A stretch of 64,000 nucleotides of DNA from positions 1 through 64,000 of the forward strand of contig CAMDEF010000011.1 of the NCBI GenBank assembly GCA_945895265.1. The letters run 5' to 3'. A model generated the notes under the pieces. The model was not told the DNA's origin, did not search any database, and was given only the letters and a program-made list of their open reading frames with translations. Shown here piece by piece: positions 37,684 to 45,264 of the stretch. The position numbers and the translations under genes were made by a program. Every line of letters starts with the position of its first letter. The stretch's first letter is position 1. The stretch is from Bordetella parapertussis (GTDB taxonomy: Bacteria > Pseudomonadota > Gammaproteobacteria > Burkholderiales > Burkholderiaceae_B).

Positions 37684-38598
37684 ATGCGAAGTATTCAACA
37701 CCCAGGCCAGCCAAGCCCACAACGCGTTACGGCGCAGCAGGTTGAGCTTGAGCCTTTCGAGCTTGAACTACCCGGGCACATGAGCTTAATGCAAGCGGTG
37801 GCGCAGTCTATGCAAGGCATCGGGGCGCAATGCGCAACGTTTCGCATGCAAGGCGGGGGCTTCGAGCCGTTTTCGTACGTGATGCCGGCCTTAGCCAAAA
37901 CCTCGGCCCATGCTGTGTATTTCAGTGATACCTACCCGGTCGAAGGAGCCGTGCGCCTTGAAACTGCTTCGGTGACGTTTGGTCAACGCGACGGTAAACC
38001 CTGGCTGCATAGCCATGCGATTTGGATCGAGGCGAGTGGGCGCCGTCACTGCGGTCATCTGCTGCCTGATGATATCCAAGTGAATCACCCAATTCAAGCT
38101 CAAGGCGTGGCAGTGCGTGGTGCGACGTTCACGGTTTGCCCCGATGGCGAAACCAATTTCACTCTGTTTGTACCGCTAAAAAGTATGGCGCGGTCAGTCC
38201 AAACACGTGCTGATGTTCCGAGCGCAGACAAAACATCCACCTCAGTTCAAACAACACGCAGCAAAGGCTATGCACTGCGTGTCGCACCCAACATCGATAT
38301 TTGCACCGCGTTAGAAACCTTTTGTATCGAGCGAGGCATCACCCACGCCAAGATTCAAGGCGGTGTGGGCAGTACGGTGGGCGCAGTGTTTGACGACGGA
38401 CGCGTCGTTGAGCCGTTTGTCACTGAACTATTGATACGCAATGGTGAAATTTTCACTGACGCAAACGGCCAAACCCACGCTCAGCTTGACGTGTCGATGG
38501 TGGATTACAAAGGAGGGGTCTCAGAGGGCCGACTCGCACGAGGCCAAAACCCCGTGCTTGTGACCTTTGAGTTAGCACTTGAGGTGCTAAGTACTTAG
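37684..38598 (+). CDS. Tandem PPC/DUF296-domain protein
   Basis: A 304-residue protein. The ATG at 37684 is chosen because AGGGCGAG stands 5 bp before it; TTG 37615 and ATG 37639 lack a site. Two copies of the PPC (DUF296) fold can be seen. In the first, HSHAIWIEASGRRHCGHLLPDD keeps the His motif near residue 110-130. The second, GYALRVAPNIDICTALETFC onward, ends in DVSMVDYKGGVSEGRL. Bacterial PPC proteins form trimers whose role is poorly known, and some bind metal through the His motif. Its stop overlaps the convergent outer-membrane gene by four bases. Confidence 0.65.
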   Translation: MRSIQHPGQPSPQRVTAQQVELEPFELELPGHMSLMQAVAQSMQGIGAQCATFRMQGGGFEPFSYVMPALAKTSAHAVYFSDTYPVEGAVRLETASVTFGQRDGKPWLHSHAIWIEASGRRHCGHLLPDDIQVNHPIQAQGVAVRGATFTVCPDGETNFTLFVPLKSMARSVQTRADVPSADKTSTSVQTTRSKGYALRVAPNIDICTALETFCIERGITHAKIQGGVGSTVGAVFDDGRVVEPFVTELLIRNGEIFTDANGQTHAQLDVSMVDYKGGVSEGRLARGQNPVLVTFELALEVLST

Positions 38599-39374
38599 AA
38601 TCTAATCGACAAGCCAGCAACCACGCCAGACAGCGATTGTGTCGTTGTGATGCCGCTAGATTTTTGTCTGTTGTAGAGATTTTTGAAGCCAATGGTGGCC
38701 GCACCCCATTCATAGGCATGGCCTATGCCAATCATTTGCTGAGTGGTAACTTGTGTACCTTGCGCCATCCCGCCGACATCAATATAAAACGGAATAAAGT
38801 AATTAGAGTCGCCTAAGCGCACACGACCTTTTAATCCCGCAATTGGAGCCGTACTGCTCTTGGCGTTTGAGTTACTAGCGCCGTAGACGCTGTCAGCGAC
38901 TTTCAAATCAGTTCTGGACACAACGTTCATGACACGGACACCAGCCAGACCATCTAGGTAGGTATTTTTCGTGTTGTAAATGGTGTAAGTTGCCGCGAAG
39001 GTGTAGATGCCCTGCTCAACGGTTGTGTTCGAGCTCAGATTGGGTTTACCCAATATCTCAGACTTTTGGGCGTTGAGTTTCGCGAACACAATATCGGCCA
39101 TTGCGCCTAGACGACCGTGATGTGCCTCAAGGGTGAGCATCGCTGCAAAATTAATATGCGAGATGATGTCTCTTGCACGGTAGTCGACCGAGGCGAGTTT
39201 GGTCTCTTCGTAAGCCACACTGCCACCAATGGTAGTGGCCCAAATATAAGGTGTCACGGCACCTCGCCATTCATTGGTCACCTGCGGGATAGTCTGAACC
39301 CCTTCAGCAGCCTGCGCTGGAAGGGCGGCGAGCGAGCCCGCTAAAATAGTCAGAGTGGAGATTATTTTTTTCAT
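38595..39374 (-). CDS. Outer-membrane beta-barrel protein
   Basis: A 259-residue exported protein. The ATG at 39374 begins a clear signal peptide (MKKIISTLTILAGSLAALPAQAA). The longer open frame to 39500 only reads through the tandem repeat and is rejected. The mature part has alternating hydrophobic residues, many Tyr/Gly, and ends in SGVVAGLSIRF, with the C-terminal Phe that BAM needs. Features such as GAVTPYIWATTIGGSVAY fit a small porin-like barrel. It lies downstream of the Bug and SDR genes on the same strand. Confidence 0.7.
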   Translation of the reverse strand: MKKIISTLTILAGSLAALPAQAAEGVQTIPQVTNEWRGAVTPYIWATTIGGSVAYEETKLASVDYRARDIISHINFAAMLTLEAHHGRLGAMADIVFAKLNAQKSEILGKPNLSSNTTVEQGIYTFAATYTIYNTKNTYLDGLAGVRVMNVVSRTDLKVADSVYGASNSNAKSSTAPIAGLKGRVRLGDSNYFIPFYIDVGGMAQGTQVTTQQMIGIGHAYEWGAATIGFKNLYNRQKSSGITTTQSLSGVVAGLSIRF

Positions 39375-39395
39375 TTGAAATTCTTTGTTTGTTTT

Positions 39396-39547
39396 TGTTG
39401 GTGAAACGTGTAACCGCGATATATACGACTTTGCCTGTGTGCAACGTATCACTGCTGCAGGTCCGACATTGTCATTGCGAAACGCGTGACTCAGACACAT
39501 ACGACTTTTTCATTGCGCAACATACAACTGCGATATATACGACTTTG
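39396..39547 (-). repeat. Four tandem 38-bp repeats
   Basis: Four contiguous 38-bp units occupy 39396-39433, 39434-39471, 39472-39509 and 39510-39547. On the minus strand they begin AAAGTCGTATATATCGC or a variant and end near CGTTTCGCAATGA. The first, third and fourth are well preserved and the second is diverged. The unit at 39510-39547 forms the last codons and the TGA of the SDR gene; the others fill the gap before the outer-membrane gene. Confidence 0.85.
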
Positions 39548-40346
39548 TGTGGGGCCCGCCGTCAACCATCAAGGCCGCCCCATTCACATACGACGCTCGG
39601 GGTGAGGCTAAAAACACGACCACGTTGGCGATGTCAGAGGGCACACCCCACGTTTGCCCTTTCGGCACCGAGACAGTTTCAAGCTTGTCGCGGTTGGCAA
39701 TGGCAGAATCCGCTTGCCATTGACCACCAGCGGCTTGACTTTCCCATAGACGAAAGCGTTCTTCGGACTTGACCACACCTGGGATCACGCAGTTCACTCT
39801 GATGCCAAATTCTGCTAATTCTGTTGCTAAATCGACAGAAAAACGCACTTCTGCGGCCTTTGCAGGGCCTGTACAGCTTGAACCGGGCGGAAAATTGCCT
39901 CGAGTGGCGGTGCGCCCAGAGATGTTGATAATGGACGGAAAGCTCGATTGTTTGAGCAGAGGCAAGGCTCGTTGCGACACCCGAAACTGAGCAAAAAAGT
40001 TGATCGCCATGCCGTCTTGCAGTTCGTCGTCAGTGACAGTGGCAAAGGGTTTATAGATGCCAGTGCCGGCGTTGTTCACCAAGATATCAAGTCGACCAAA
40101 GCGCGACTGAAGGTATGCAATCAGTTTGTCGATATCCGCTAGCTTGGTCATATCGGCCTGCACGGCTTCAATTGTTCCGCCGTTAGTTGACTGATTTGAT
40201 GCAACCGCCTCATCGAGTTTGCTTTGACGGCGCCCGCAAATCACCACATGAGCACCTTCGCTAGCAAACGCTTGTGCAGTGGCTAGACCAATGCCTTCAC
40301 TGCCACCGGTGACACAAACGACTTGCCCTGCTAGATCTAACTTCAT
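39510..40346 (-). CDS. SDR oxidoreductase with repeat-derived tail
   Basis: A 278-residue short-chain dehydrogenase with TGGSEGIG near residue 15, NNAGTG near 90 and NISGRTAT near 143. The usual YSASK lysine site reads SCTGPAKAAE, so the catalytic Tyr position seems changed to Cys/Thr while Lys is kept; activity may be altered. The protein normally would end near ALMVDGG; here HTKSYISQLYVAQ follows, encoded by the first 38-bp repeat unit. It is 61 bp downstream of the Bug receptor gene. Confidence 0.78.
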   Translation of the reverse strand: MKLDLAGQVVCVTGGSEGIGLATAQAFASEGAHVVICGRRQSKLDEAVASNQSTNGGTIEAVQADMTKLADIDKLIAYLQSRFGRLDILVNNAGTGIYKPFATVTDDELQDGMAINFFAQFRVSQRALPLLKQSSFPSIINISGRTATRGNFPPGSSCTGPAKAAEVRFSVDLATELAEFGIRVNCVIPGVVKSEERFRLWESQAAGGQWQADSAIANRDKLETVSVPKGQTWGVPSDIANVVVFLASPRASYVNGAALMVDGGPHTKSYISQLYVAQ

Positions 40347-40407
40347 TGGTTATCTCACAATTTTTGTTAGAGAAAAGGGTTTTTCGCGACTCGAGTCACG
40401 CGCGCGC

Positions 40408-41400
40408 TTAATCAACCTTGATATTCAAGCGACGGATGATGTCGCCGAAACGTTTGATTTCGCTTTGTGTGAAGGCAGCAAGTTGCTCAGGTGTTGAATA
40501 TTGGTACTCGGCGCCTTGAGTGCTAATTCCCTTCTGAATCTCGGGGCGTGCCAATACATTTTTTGCGGCGGCATTCATCAGATCGATTGTTTCTTTTGGT
40601 GTACCCGCACGCGCAAACAAGGCAAACCACTGAGAAATTTCAATATCTTTAAAACCAGCCTCTGCAAAGGTTGGCACATCGGGCATGGTAGTTGAGCGTT
40701 TTGCACTGGCTACTGCAAGCACTTTAATTTTGCCTGATTGATACAGTGCCGAGGCTGAAGCGACACCCACAAATGAAAGTGCAATTTGCCCTGCGGCGAC
40801 ATCGCCAATGGCTGGTGCGTCACCTTTGTAGGGCGCATGCACCATATCAATCCCTGACGCTGCCTTAAAGGCTTCGCCTGCCAGGTGACCGGTCGAGCCT
40901 ACACCGCTGCTCGAAAATGCCAACTTACCTGGATTTTTTTTGCCGTAGGCAATCAACTCTGCAATGTTATTGATACCTAGACGTGTATCGACGGATAGCG
41001 TCAGGGGGACGAAGCCAACCATACTAATTGGCGCAAAGTCTTTTACTGCGTCGTAGGGCAACTTAGGGTAAAGGGTTGGATTTGTACCGTGCGTTGCGCT
41101 GTTGCCGGTCAAGACGGTATAGCCATCGGGTGCAGATTTTGCAACAAAGGTGGCGCCGACAATACCGTTTGCGCCGGTTTTGTTTTCGGCAACGATTGTT
41201 CCTTTCAATTCAGTGGCCATGTGTTGGGCCATCAAGCGCGTCAGATAGTCGTTGGCACCACCCGCAGCAAATGGCGAAATAAACTGAATGGGCTTATCCG
41301 GAAACGTGGCAAAGGCTTGTGTCGCCGTGAGCGTCAAACTCAGTGCTAAGCCCGCGACGGCGGCAATTTTTTTAAATGCATTGGTCTGACGTTGGGTCAT
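40408..41400 (-). CDS. Bug-family solute-binding receptor
   Basis: A 330-residue periplasmic binding protein of the tripartite tricarboxylate transporter (TctC/Bug) family. The signal peptide ends at ATQAFA. The family start FPDKPIQFISPFAAGGAND follows, then YDAVKDFAPISMVG and the ligand loop SSGVGSTGHLAGEAFK near residue 165. Bug receptors bind carboxylated compounds; the ligand here is unknown. No TctA/TctB genes lie next to it, as is common for Bug proteins. It is intact, unlike the copy at 9041. Confidence 0.9.
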   Translation of the reverse strand: MTQRQTNAFKKIAAVAGLALSLTLTATQAFATFPDKPIQFISPFAAGGANDYLTRLMAQHMATELKGTIVAENKTGANGIVGATFVAKSAPDGYTVLTGNSATHGTNPTLYPKLPYDAVKDFAPISMVGFVPLTLSVDTRLGINNIAELIAYGKKNPGKLAFSSSGVGSTGHLAGEAFKAASGIDMVHAPYKGDAPAIGDVAAGQIALSFVGVASASALYQSGKIKVLAVASAKRSTTMPDVPTFAEAGFKDIEISQWFALFARAGTPKETIDLMNAAAKNVLARPEIQKGISTQGAEYQYSTPEQLAAFTQSEIKRFGDIIRRLNIKVD

Positions 41401-41513
41401 GTCGGTCTCCGGTTTTGCGCCTGCTCAGTGGCCGAGGCGCAATTGTTCTAGTGGTAGTGGTCAAGTGTAAGCACTTTTGCTTAGTACGTCGTATTCGCTT
41501 TGGTGTAGATTAT

Positions 41514-41526
41514 TCCATAATATGGA
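41514..41526. promoter_or_regulatory. Operator-like palindrome TCCATA-A-TATGGA
   Basis: A perfect 6-bp inverted repeat around one base lies in the 229-bp gap between the divergent Bug and thioesterase genes. It resembles the short TTCC-type palindromes bound by IclR-family regulators of catabolic genes. That assignment is inference. Confidence 0.4.
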
Positions 41527-41629
41527 CTATTTCATCAAGTATCATGCGAAGCTTAGGTGCGCCATCGCTTAGGATAACGGTCGCGCTCGGCCCCTGGCGC
41601 TCTATTACGACTACCTCTGGATTAGCGAT

Positions 41630-42574
41630 ATGCAGCAGCAAGCATCAAACACCCATCCCATTCTTGAACGCGCTCGTATAGCCGTGGCATTGAACCGCAC
41701 GCCTGGTTATCATTTTTGTGGCAACTTCTTTAACCTGCTGTTCGACGACGTTGATAACCAGCATTCGATTGTGCACATGGATGCAGCCGTTCAGTGTGCG
41801 GATCAAGATGGCCAACTCAGCATGACTGCTTTTGCGATGCTGGCCGATATGGGGTTAGCCACTGGAATACGCTTTGGTCTGGATAAAACCACTCGCCTGG
41901 CGACGGTGTCGATCAGTTTGCAGCTGACCGGTGCGCCCAGATTAGGGCGTGCAACGGCCTCGAGCAAATCGCAGGGCTTTATTCAAGGCGCGAGCGCACA
42001 GCAAGGCTTAAGTCAAGCGCGTATTACCGCCGGTGGCGAGTTGGTGTGTATTGGGCATGGCGCGTTTATGATCTTGCCTGTACCCGGGGGCAAAGTTTTG
42101 GATCCGATTCCTTGGGTTGAAACCAAGCCACCCCAGAACCCATCCTTAGATTTGTCAACGCTGAGCGAAGACGAAGCCTGGGTGTTAACGCGGGTTGAAC
42201 AAGCCATCGCAAAAACCAAGCAAGACGGCGGAAACTTTGTCGCGCATTTCTTGGGACTGTATCCGGTTGTACAAGAGACTGGTGCGCACGTGGTCATCGA
42301 AAACGGTGCGCATATCGCTAATCGCGTGAAGCACGTGCAAGGTGGGATTGTGTTGGCGCTGGGTATGGAAACTGCCGCGGCGGCCTTGGGCGTTGACTGG
42401 ATGCTGTCAGGTGTGACGGCAACGTATATCAGCCCCGGCGAAGGCGAAACGATTTCAGCGACTTCAACGATTGTGCACCGTGGGCGTATGACAGCAGTGG
42501 TAAGCACACAGGTCATCAACAGTACGGGGCGCAAAGCACTAGAGGTGATTACGACGCATGCACGTCGGCCTTAG
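41630..42574 (+). CDS. Double-hotdog acyl-CoA thioesterase-like protein
   Basis: A 314-residue protein made of two hotdog domains. The first contains MTAFAMLADMGLATGIRFGL (residues about 65-85), the hotdog helix with the Asp/Glu position. The second contains NRVKHVQGGIVLALGMETAA (about 230-250) with the QGG turn. The pattern fits PaaI/4HBT-type thioesterases fused in tandem. It is divergent from the Bug gene. Substrate not predictable. Confidence 0.65.
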   Translation: MQQQASNTHPILERARIAVALNRTPGYHFCGNFFNLLFDDVDNQHSIVHMDAAVQCADQDGQLSMTAFAMLADMGLATGIRFGLDKTTRLATVSISLQLTGAPRLGRATASSKSQGFIQGASAQQGLSQARITAGGELVCIGHGAFMILPVPGGKVLDPIPWVETKPPQNPSLDLSTLSEDEAWVLTRVEQAIAKTKQDGGNFVAHFLGLYPVVQETGAHVVIENGAHIANRVKHVQGGIVLALGMETAAAALGVDWMLSGVTATYISPGEGETISATSTIVHRGRMTAVVSTQVINSTGRKALEVITTHARRP

Positions 42575-42592
42575 ATTGGCGTGTCGGTAGCT

Positions 42593-43483
42593 TTAACAGT
42601 TGATGTCGGCGCGCTCTTGTGTTTTTTTATTCTTGGGCGGCTTATAACGGTTGTAGCCCCACAGATACTGTTCAGGCATCTGCGCAATCATGGCTTCCAT
42701 TTCTTGGTTGATGATGGTTGCCGCAGCGAGGCTGTCATCCGGTAGCGGGTGTTCAAGCTTTTTATACTTTAGGGTATAGCCTTGCCCCAAGCCCTCTCGC
42801 TTGGCCCCCAAAATAAAAATCGTCGCGCCAGACAGCTTTTGTAGCCGTTGCACAAGGGTCATGGTGTAAGCGGGCTTGCCAAAAAAAGGTGCCCACACGC
42901 CTTCGCCTTCAGGGGGGACTTGATCGGGCAAAATGCCCACGGTATTGCCGCGTAGCAATGTTTTAATCAACGTGCGCACACCCGCTTGGTTTGCCGGCGC
43001 CATGGTGAGTTGAGGGCGTGAGCGCATTTGAATGATCCAGTCTTGTAGCCATTCGAGGCGTGGCGGTCTGAACAAGACGGTTGACCGATAACGACTGCTA
43101 TACACGGGCCCGAGCAGCTCAAAACAGCCCGCGTGAGGCGACAGCAAAATGACGCCTTTGCCGAGCGCCAGTGCCTCGTCAAACTGTTGCCAGTTATCAC
43201 ACGCCAGTTTGGTATTTAAAAACGTGTCATCACGTCGAGTCCACCAAAAGGCCATCTCATAGATCAGCTGGCCTGAACTGAGCATCGCCGCACGCAACGT
43301 TTGAGCGGTCGACCCCGGAAACGCCTGTTTGAGGTTTGCAGCGGCACGACGCTTATAGCTCCCAGGCAGACGCCAAGTTAACCAACCGGCGCACCAGCCA
43401 AGAGTCTGCATCACAACGAGTGGTACAGACCCGACCAGCTTAAACAGGAGTGTGGCGAGTACGGGCAAAAATTGATTGAACAT
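42593..43483 (-). CDS. Lipid A late acyltransferase (LpxL/HtrB family)
   Basis: A 296-residue inner-membrane acyltransferase that adds a secondary acyl chain to lipid A. The start at 43483 (MFNQFLPVLATLLF) puts the membrane helix at the N-terminus; the frame to 43606 adds 41 charged residues and is rejected. The catalytic H-x4-E is in SPHAGCFELLG near residue 115, and further motifs are LFRPPRLEWLQ and LPDQVPPEGEGVWAPFFGK. The end QYLWGYNRYKPPK is typical. A single gene here. Confidence 0.88.
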   Translation of the reverse strand: MFNQFLPVLATLLFKLVGSVPLVVMQTLGWCAGWLTWRLPGSYKRRAAANLKQAFPGSTAQTLRAAMLSSGQLIYEMAFWWTRRDDTFLNTKLACDNWQQFDEALALGKGVILLSPHAGCFELLGPVYSSRYRSTVLFRPPRLEWLQDWIIQMRSRPQLTMAPANQAGVRTLIKTLLRGNTVGILPDQVPPEGEGVWAPFFGKPAYTMTLVQRLQKLSGATIFILGAKREGLGQGYTLKYKKLEHPLPDDSLAAATIINQEMEAMIAQMPEQYLWGYNRYKPPKNKKTQERADINC

Positions 43484-43648
43484 AACGAATAGAATACCAA
43501 AACAACGCCTGAATCTCCTAACCCAAGGCTCTTGTAAACGTCCTGAATGATTCACATCGACTTCGCAACGCACCAACACAAAACGTGACTCTGCGTTGAT
43601 CAACATAACTTTATCCTAAAAGATTCAATTTTTAAAGCCTGACTTCTT

Positions 43649-44779
43649 ATGAAACTGACCGATCTCGTCACCCCCGTCGCCCTCATCGATCTACCTCGCA
43701 TGCAGCACAACATTGAGCGAATGCAAGCACAAGTCGCGAGTTTGGGTGCGACCTTCAGGCCCCACGTGAAAACGTCAAAATGTGTGCAGGCCACCGAAGC
43801 GCAGATCCAGGCCGGCGCGCAAGGCATCACGGTATCCACACTCAAAGAAGCTGAACAGTTTTTTGCCGCTGGGATTCGCGATATTTTGTATGCGGTGGGC
43901 CTGGCGCCAAACAAACTTGCAGCAACCGCAGCATTGATACGTAAGGGCTGTGATCTCAAGGTGCTGACCGATAGCGTGCGATCAGCACAGGCAATGGCCG
44001 CCTTTGCCAAAGCGCAGGGGCTTAGTTTCAAGGTACTGATTGAAATCGATACCGATGACCATCGTTCGGGGATTAAACCCGAGTCGGCAACGCTGTTAGA
44101 GGTTGCGCAGGCGCTTGAGTCACCAGCCTGCGAGATTGTTGGGGTGATGACGCACGCCGGTTCAAGTTACGACTTAAATACGCCCGAGGCACTCATTGCC
44201 ATGGCAGAACAAGAGCGCGCGGGCTGCGTGCGCGCTGCCGAGCGTCTGCGTCAGGCTGGGTTTGCTTGCCCGATTGTAAGTATTGGATCAACCCCGACGG
44301 CCTTGTCGGCAAAAAATCTTGAAGGTGTGACCGAGGTGCGGGCAGGTGTGTATGTCTTTTTCGATTTGGTGATGCATAACATCGGAGTGTGTACAAAAAA
44401 CGAAATTGCACTCAGCGTGCTAACTAGTGTGATCGGTCATCAAGAAGAAAAAGGTTGGGCCATTGTTGACGCGGGTTGGATGGCTATGAGTCGCGACCGT
44501 GGCACACAAAAGCAAACGAATGATTTTGGTTATGGACAAGTCTGCGAACTTGATGGGAAGGTGCTTGAGGGTTACACCATTAGTGGGGCTAATCAAGAGC
44601 ACGGAATTGTTTCGCGTGCTGGACAGCCCGATTTAGAGATCGCCAAGCGCTTTCCGATTGGTACGCAATTTAGGATTTTGCCGAATCACGCTTGCGCCAC
44701 GGGTGCACAGTTTCCTGAGTATCAAGCGCTTGACGCGCAAGGCACCGTTCAAACCTGGAGCCGTTTTTACGGCTGGTAG
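43649..44779 (+). CDS. D-threonine aldolase/DSD1-family PLP enzyme
   Basis: A 376-residue fold-type III PLP enzyme. The lysine is in RPHVKTSKC near residue 37, SIGSTPT near 213 is the phosphate-binding region, and RILPNHACATGAQF near 345 supplies the metal His/Cys. Compared with the aldolase at 31847 it lacks the DPTVNLHDW block and looks nearer to D-threonine aldolase or D-serine deaminase-like proteins. Substrate open. The next gene on the same strand is the pilin, 128 bp on. Confidence 0.78.
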   Translation: MKLTDLVTPVALIDLPRMQHNIERMQAQVASLGATFRPHVKTSKCVQATEAQIQAGAQGITVSTLKEAEQFFAAGIRDILYAVGLAPNKLAATAALIRKGCDLKVLTDSVRSAQAMAAFAKAQGLSFKVLIEIDTDDHRSGIKPESATLLEVAQALESPACEIVGVMTHAGSSYDLNTPEALIAMAEQERAGCVRAAERLRQAGFACPIVSIGSTPTALSAKNLEGVTEVRAGVYVFFDLVMHNIGVCTKNEIALSVLTSVIGHQEEKGWAIVDAGWMAMSRDRGTQKQTNDFGYGQVCELDGKVLEGYTISGANQEHGIVSRAGQPDLEIAKRFPIGTQFRILPNHACATGAQFPEYQALDAQGTVQTWSRFYGW

Positions 44780-44869
44780 AACACAATAGCGAAAGGCCGT
44801 CCTATCGTACATTAGGGTTTCATTTAGCCATCGCGATTATTACGAATTGATGCCTGTTTAAGAGCAGTG

Positions 44870-44910
44870 CACACTGCGTTCTTGTTTAAATCAACAAGAG
44901 GTGCAGTGTG
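44870..44910 (+). promoter_or_regulatory. Hairpin covering the RBS and start of the pilin gene
   Basis: CACACTGC (44870-44877) pairs with GCAGTGTG (44903-44910), which contains the GTG start codon. Inside, TCTTGTT (44880-44886) pairs with AACAAGA (44893-44899), part of the AAGAGG ribosome binding site at 44896-44901. The loop is six bases and the internal loop 2 by 3. An alternative short hairpin can form between GCAGT (44864) and ACTGC (44873), which would free the ribosome binding site. Confidence 0.65.
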
Positions 44911-45264
44911 TCTGTTCAGTCTTCAAACCTATCAGTCAAGTTATCTTTGCAAGGCCTGGCACGGCAATCCACGCGCGGCCTAGCGCCGCGGCGCGCCGGT
45001 CAAAGCCTCAGGCGGCAAGCCGGGCAAGGCATGACCGAATACATCATCATCGTCGCCTTGGTCGCGGTAGCGGCAATTGCGGTGTATCAATATCTGGGGC
45101 AAGTGCTGCGCGCGCAAACTGCTGCAGTCGCAAAAGAGCTGGCTGGTGAGGATGGCACCCAGCAATCGCGCGCAGCACAGTCGGCCGCAGAATCGGCAGC
45201 AACCCAAGCTGCAGCAAAGTCTTTGAAGGATTTCACTGGTCATGCAGAGGGCTCGGCTCGATGA
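44908..45264 (+). CDS. Flp-type pilin/pseudopilin of the Tad system
   Basis: A 118-residue prepilin. GTG at 44908 has AAGAGG 6 bp upstream. The prepilin peptidase site is in GQGMTEYIII near residue 40 (cleavage after Gly, Glu at +4 of the mature form), followed by a 20-residue hydrophobic helix. The C-terminal part is Ala/Gln-rich. The leader of about 40 residues is unusually long for Flp pilins. It is the first gene of the Tad operon and overlaps the next by four bases. It could be the major pilin. Confidence 0.75.
   Translation: MSVQSSNLSVKLSLQGLARQSTRGLAPRRAGQSLRRQAGQGMTEYIIIVALVAVAAIAVYQYLGQVLRAQTAAVAKELAGEDGTQQSRAAQSAAESAATQAAAKSLKDFTGHAEGSAR

Noticed and set aside
39375..39500. 42-residue N-terminal extension of the outer-membrane protein
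   Set aside because: It only translates the tandem repeat; the signal peptide begins at 39374.
39396..39547. CRISPR-like array
   Set aside because: The 38-bp units abut without unique spacers and overlap a coding end.
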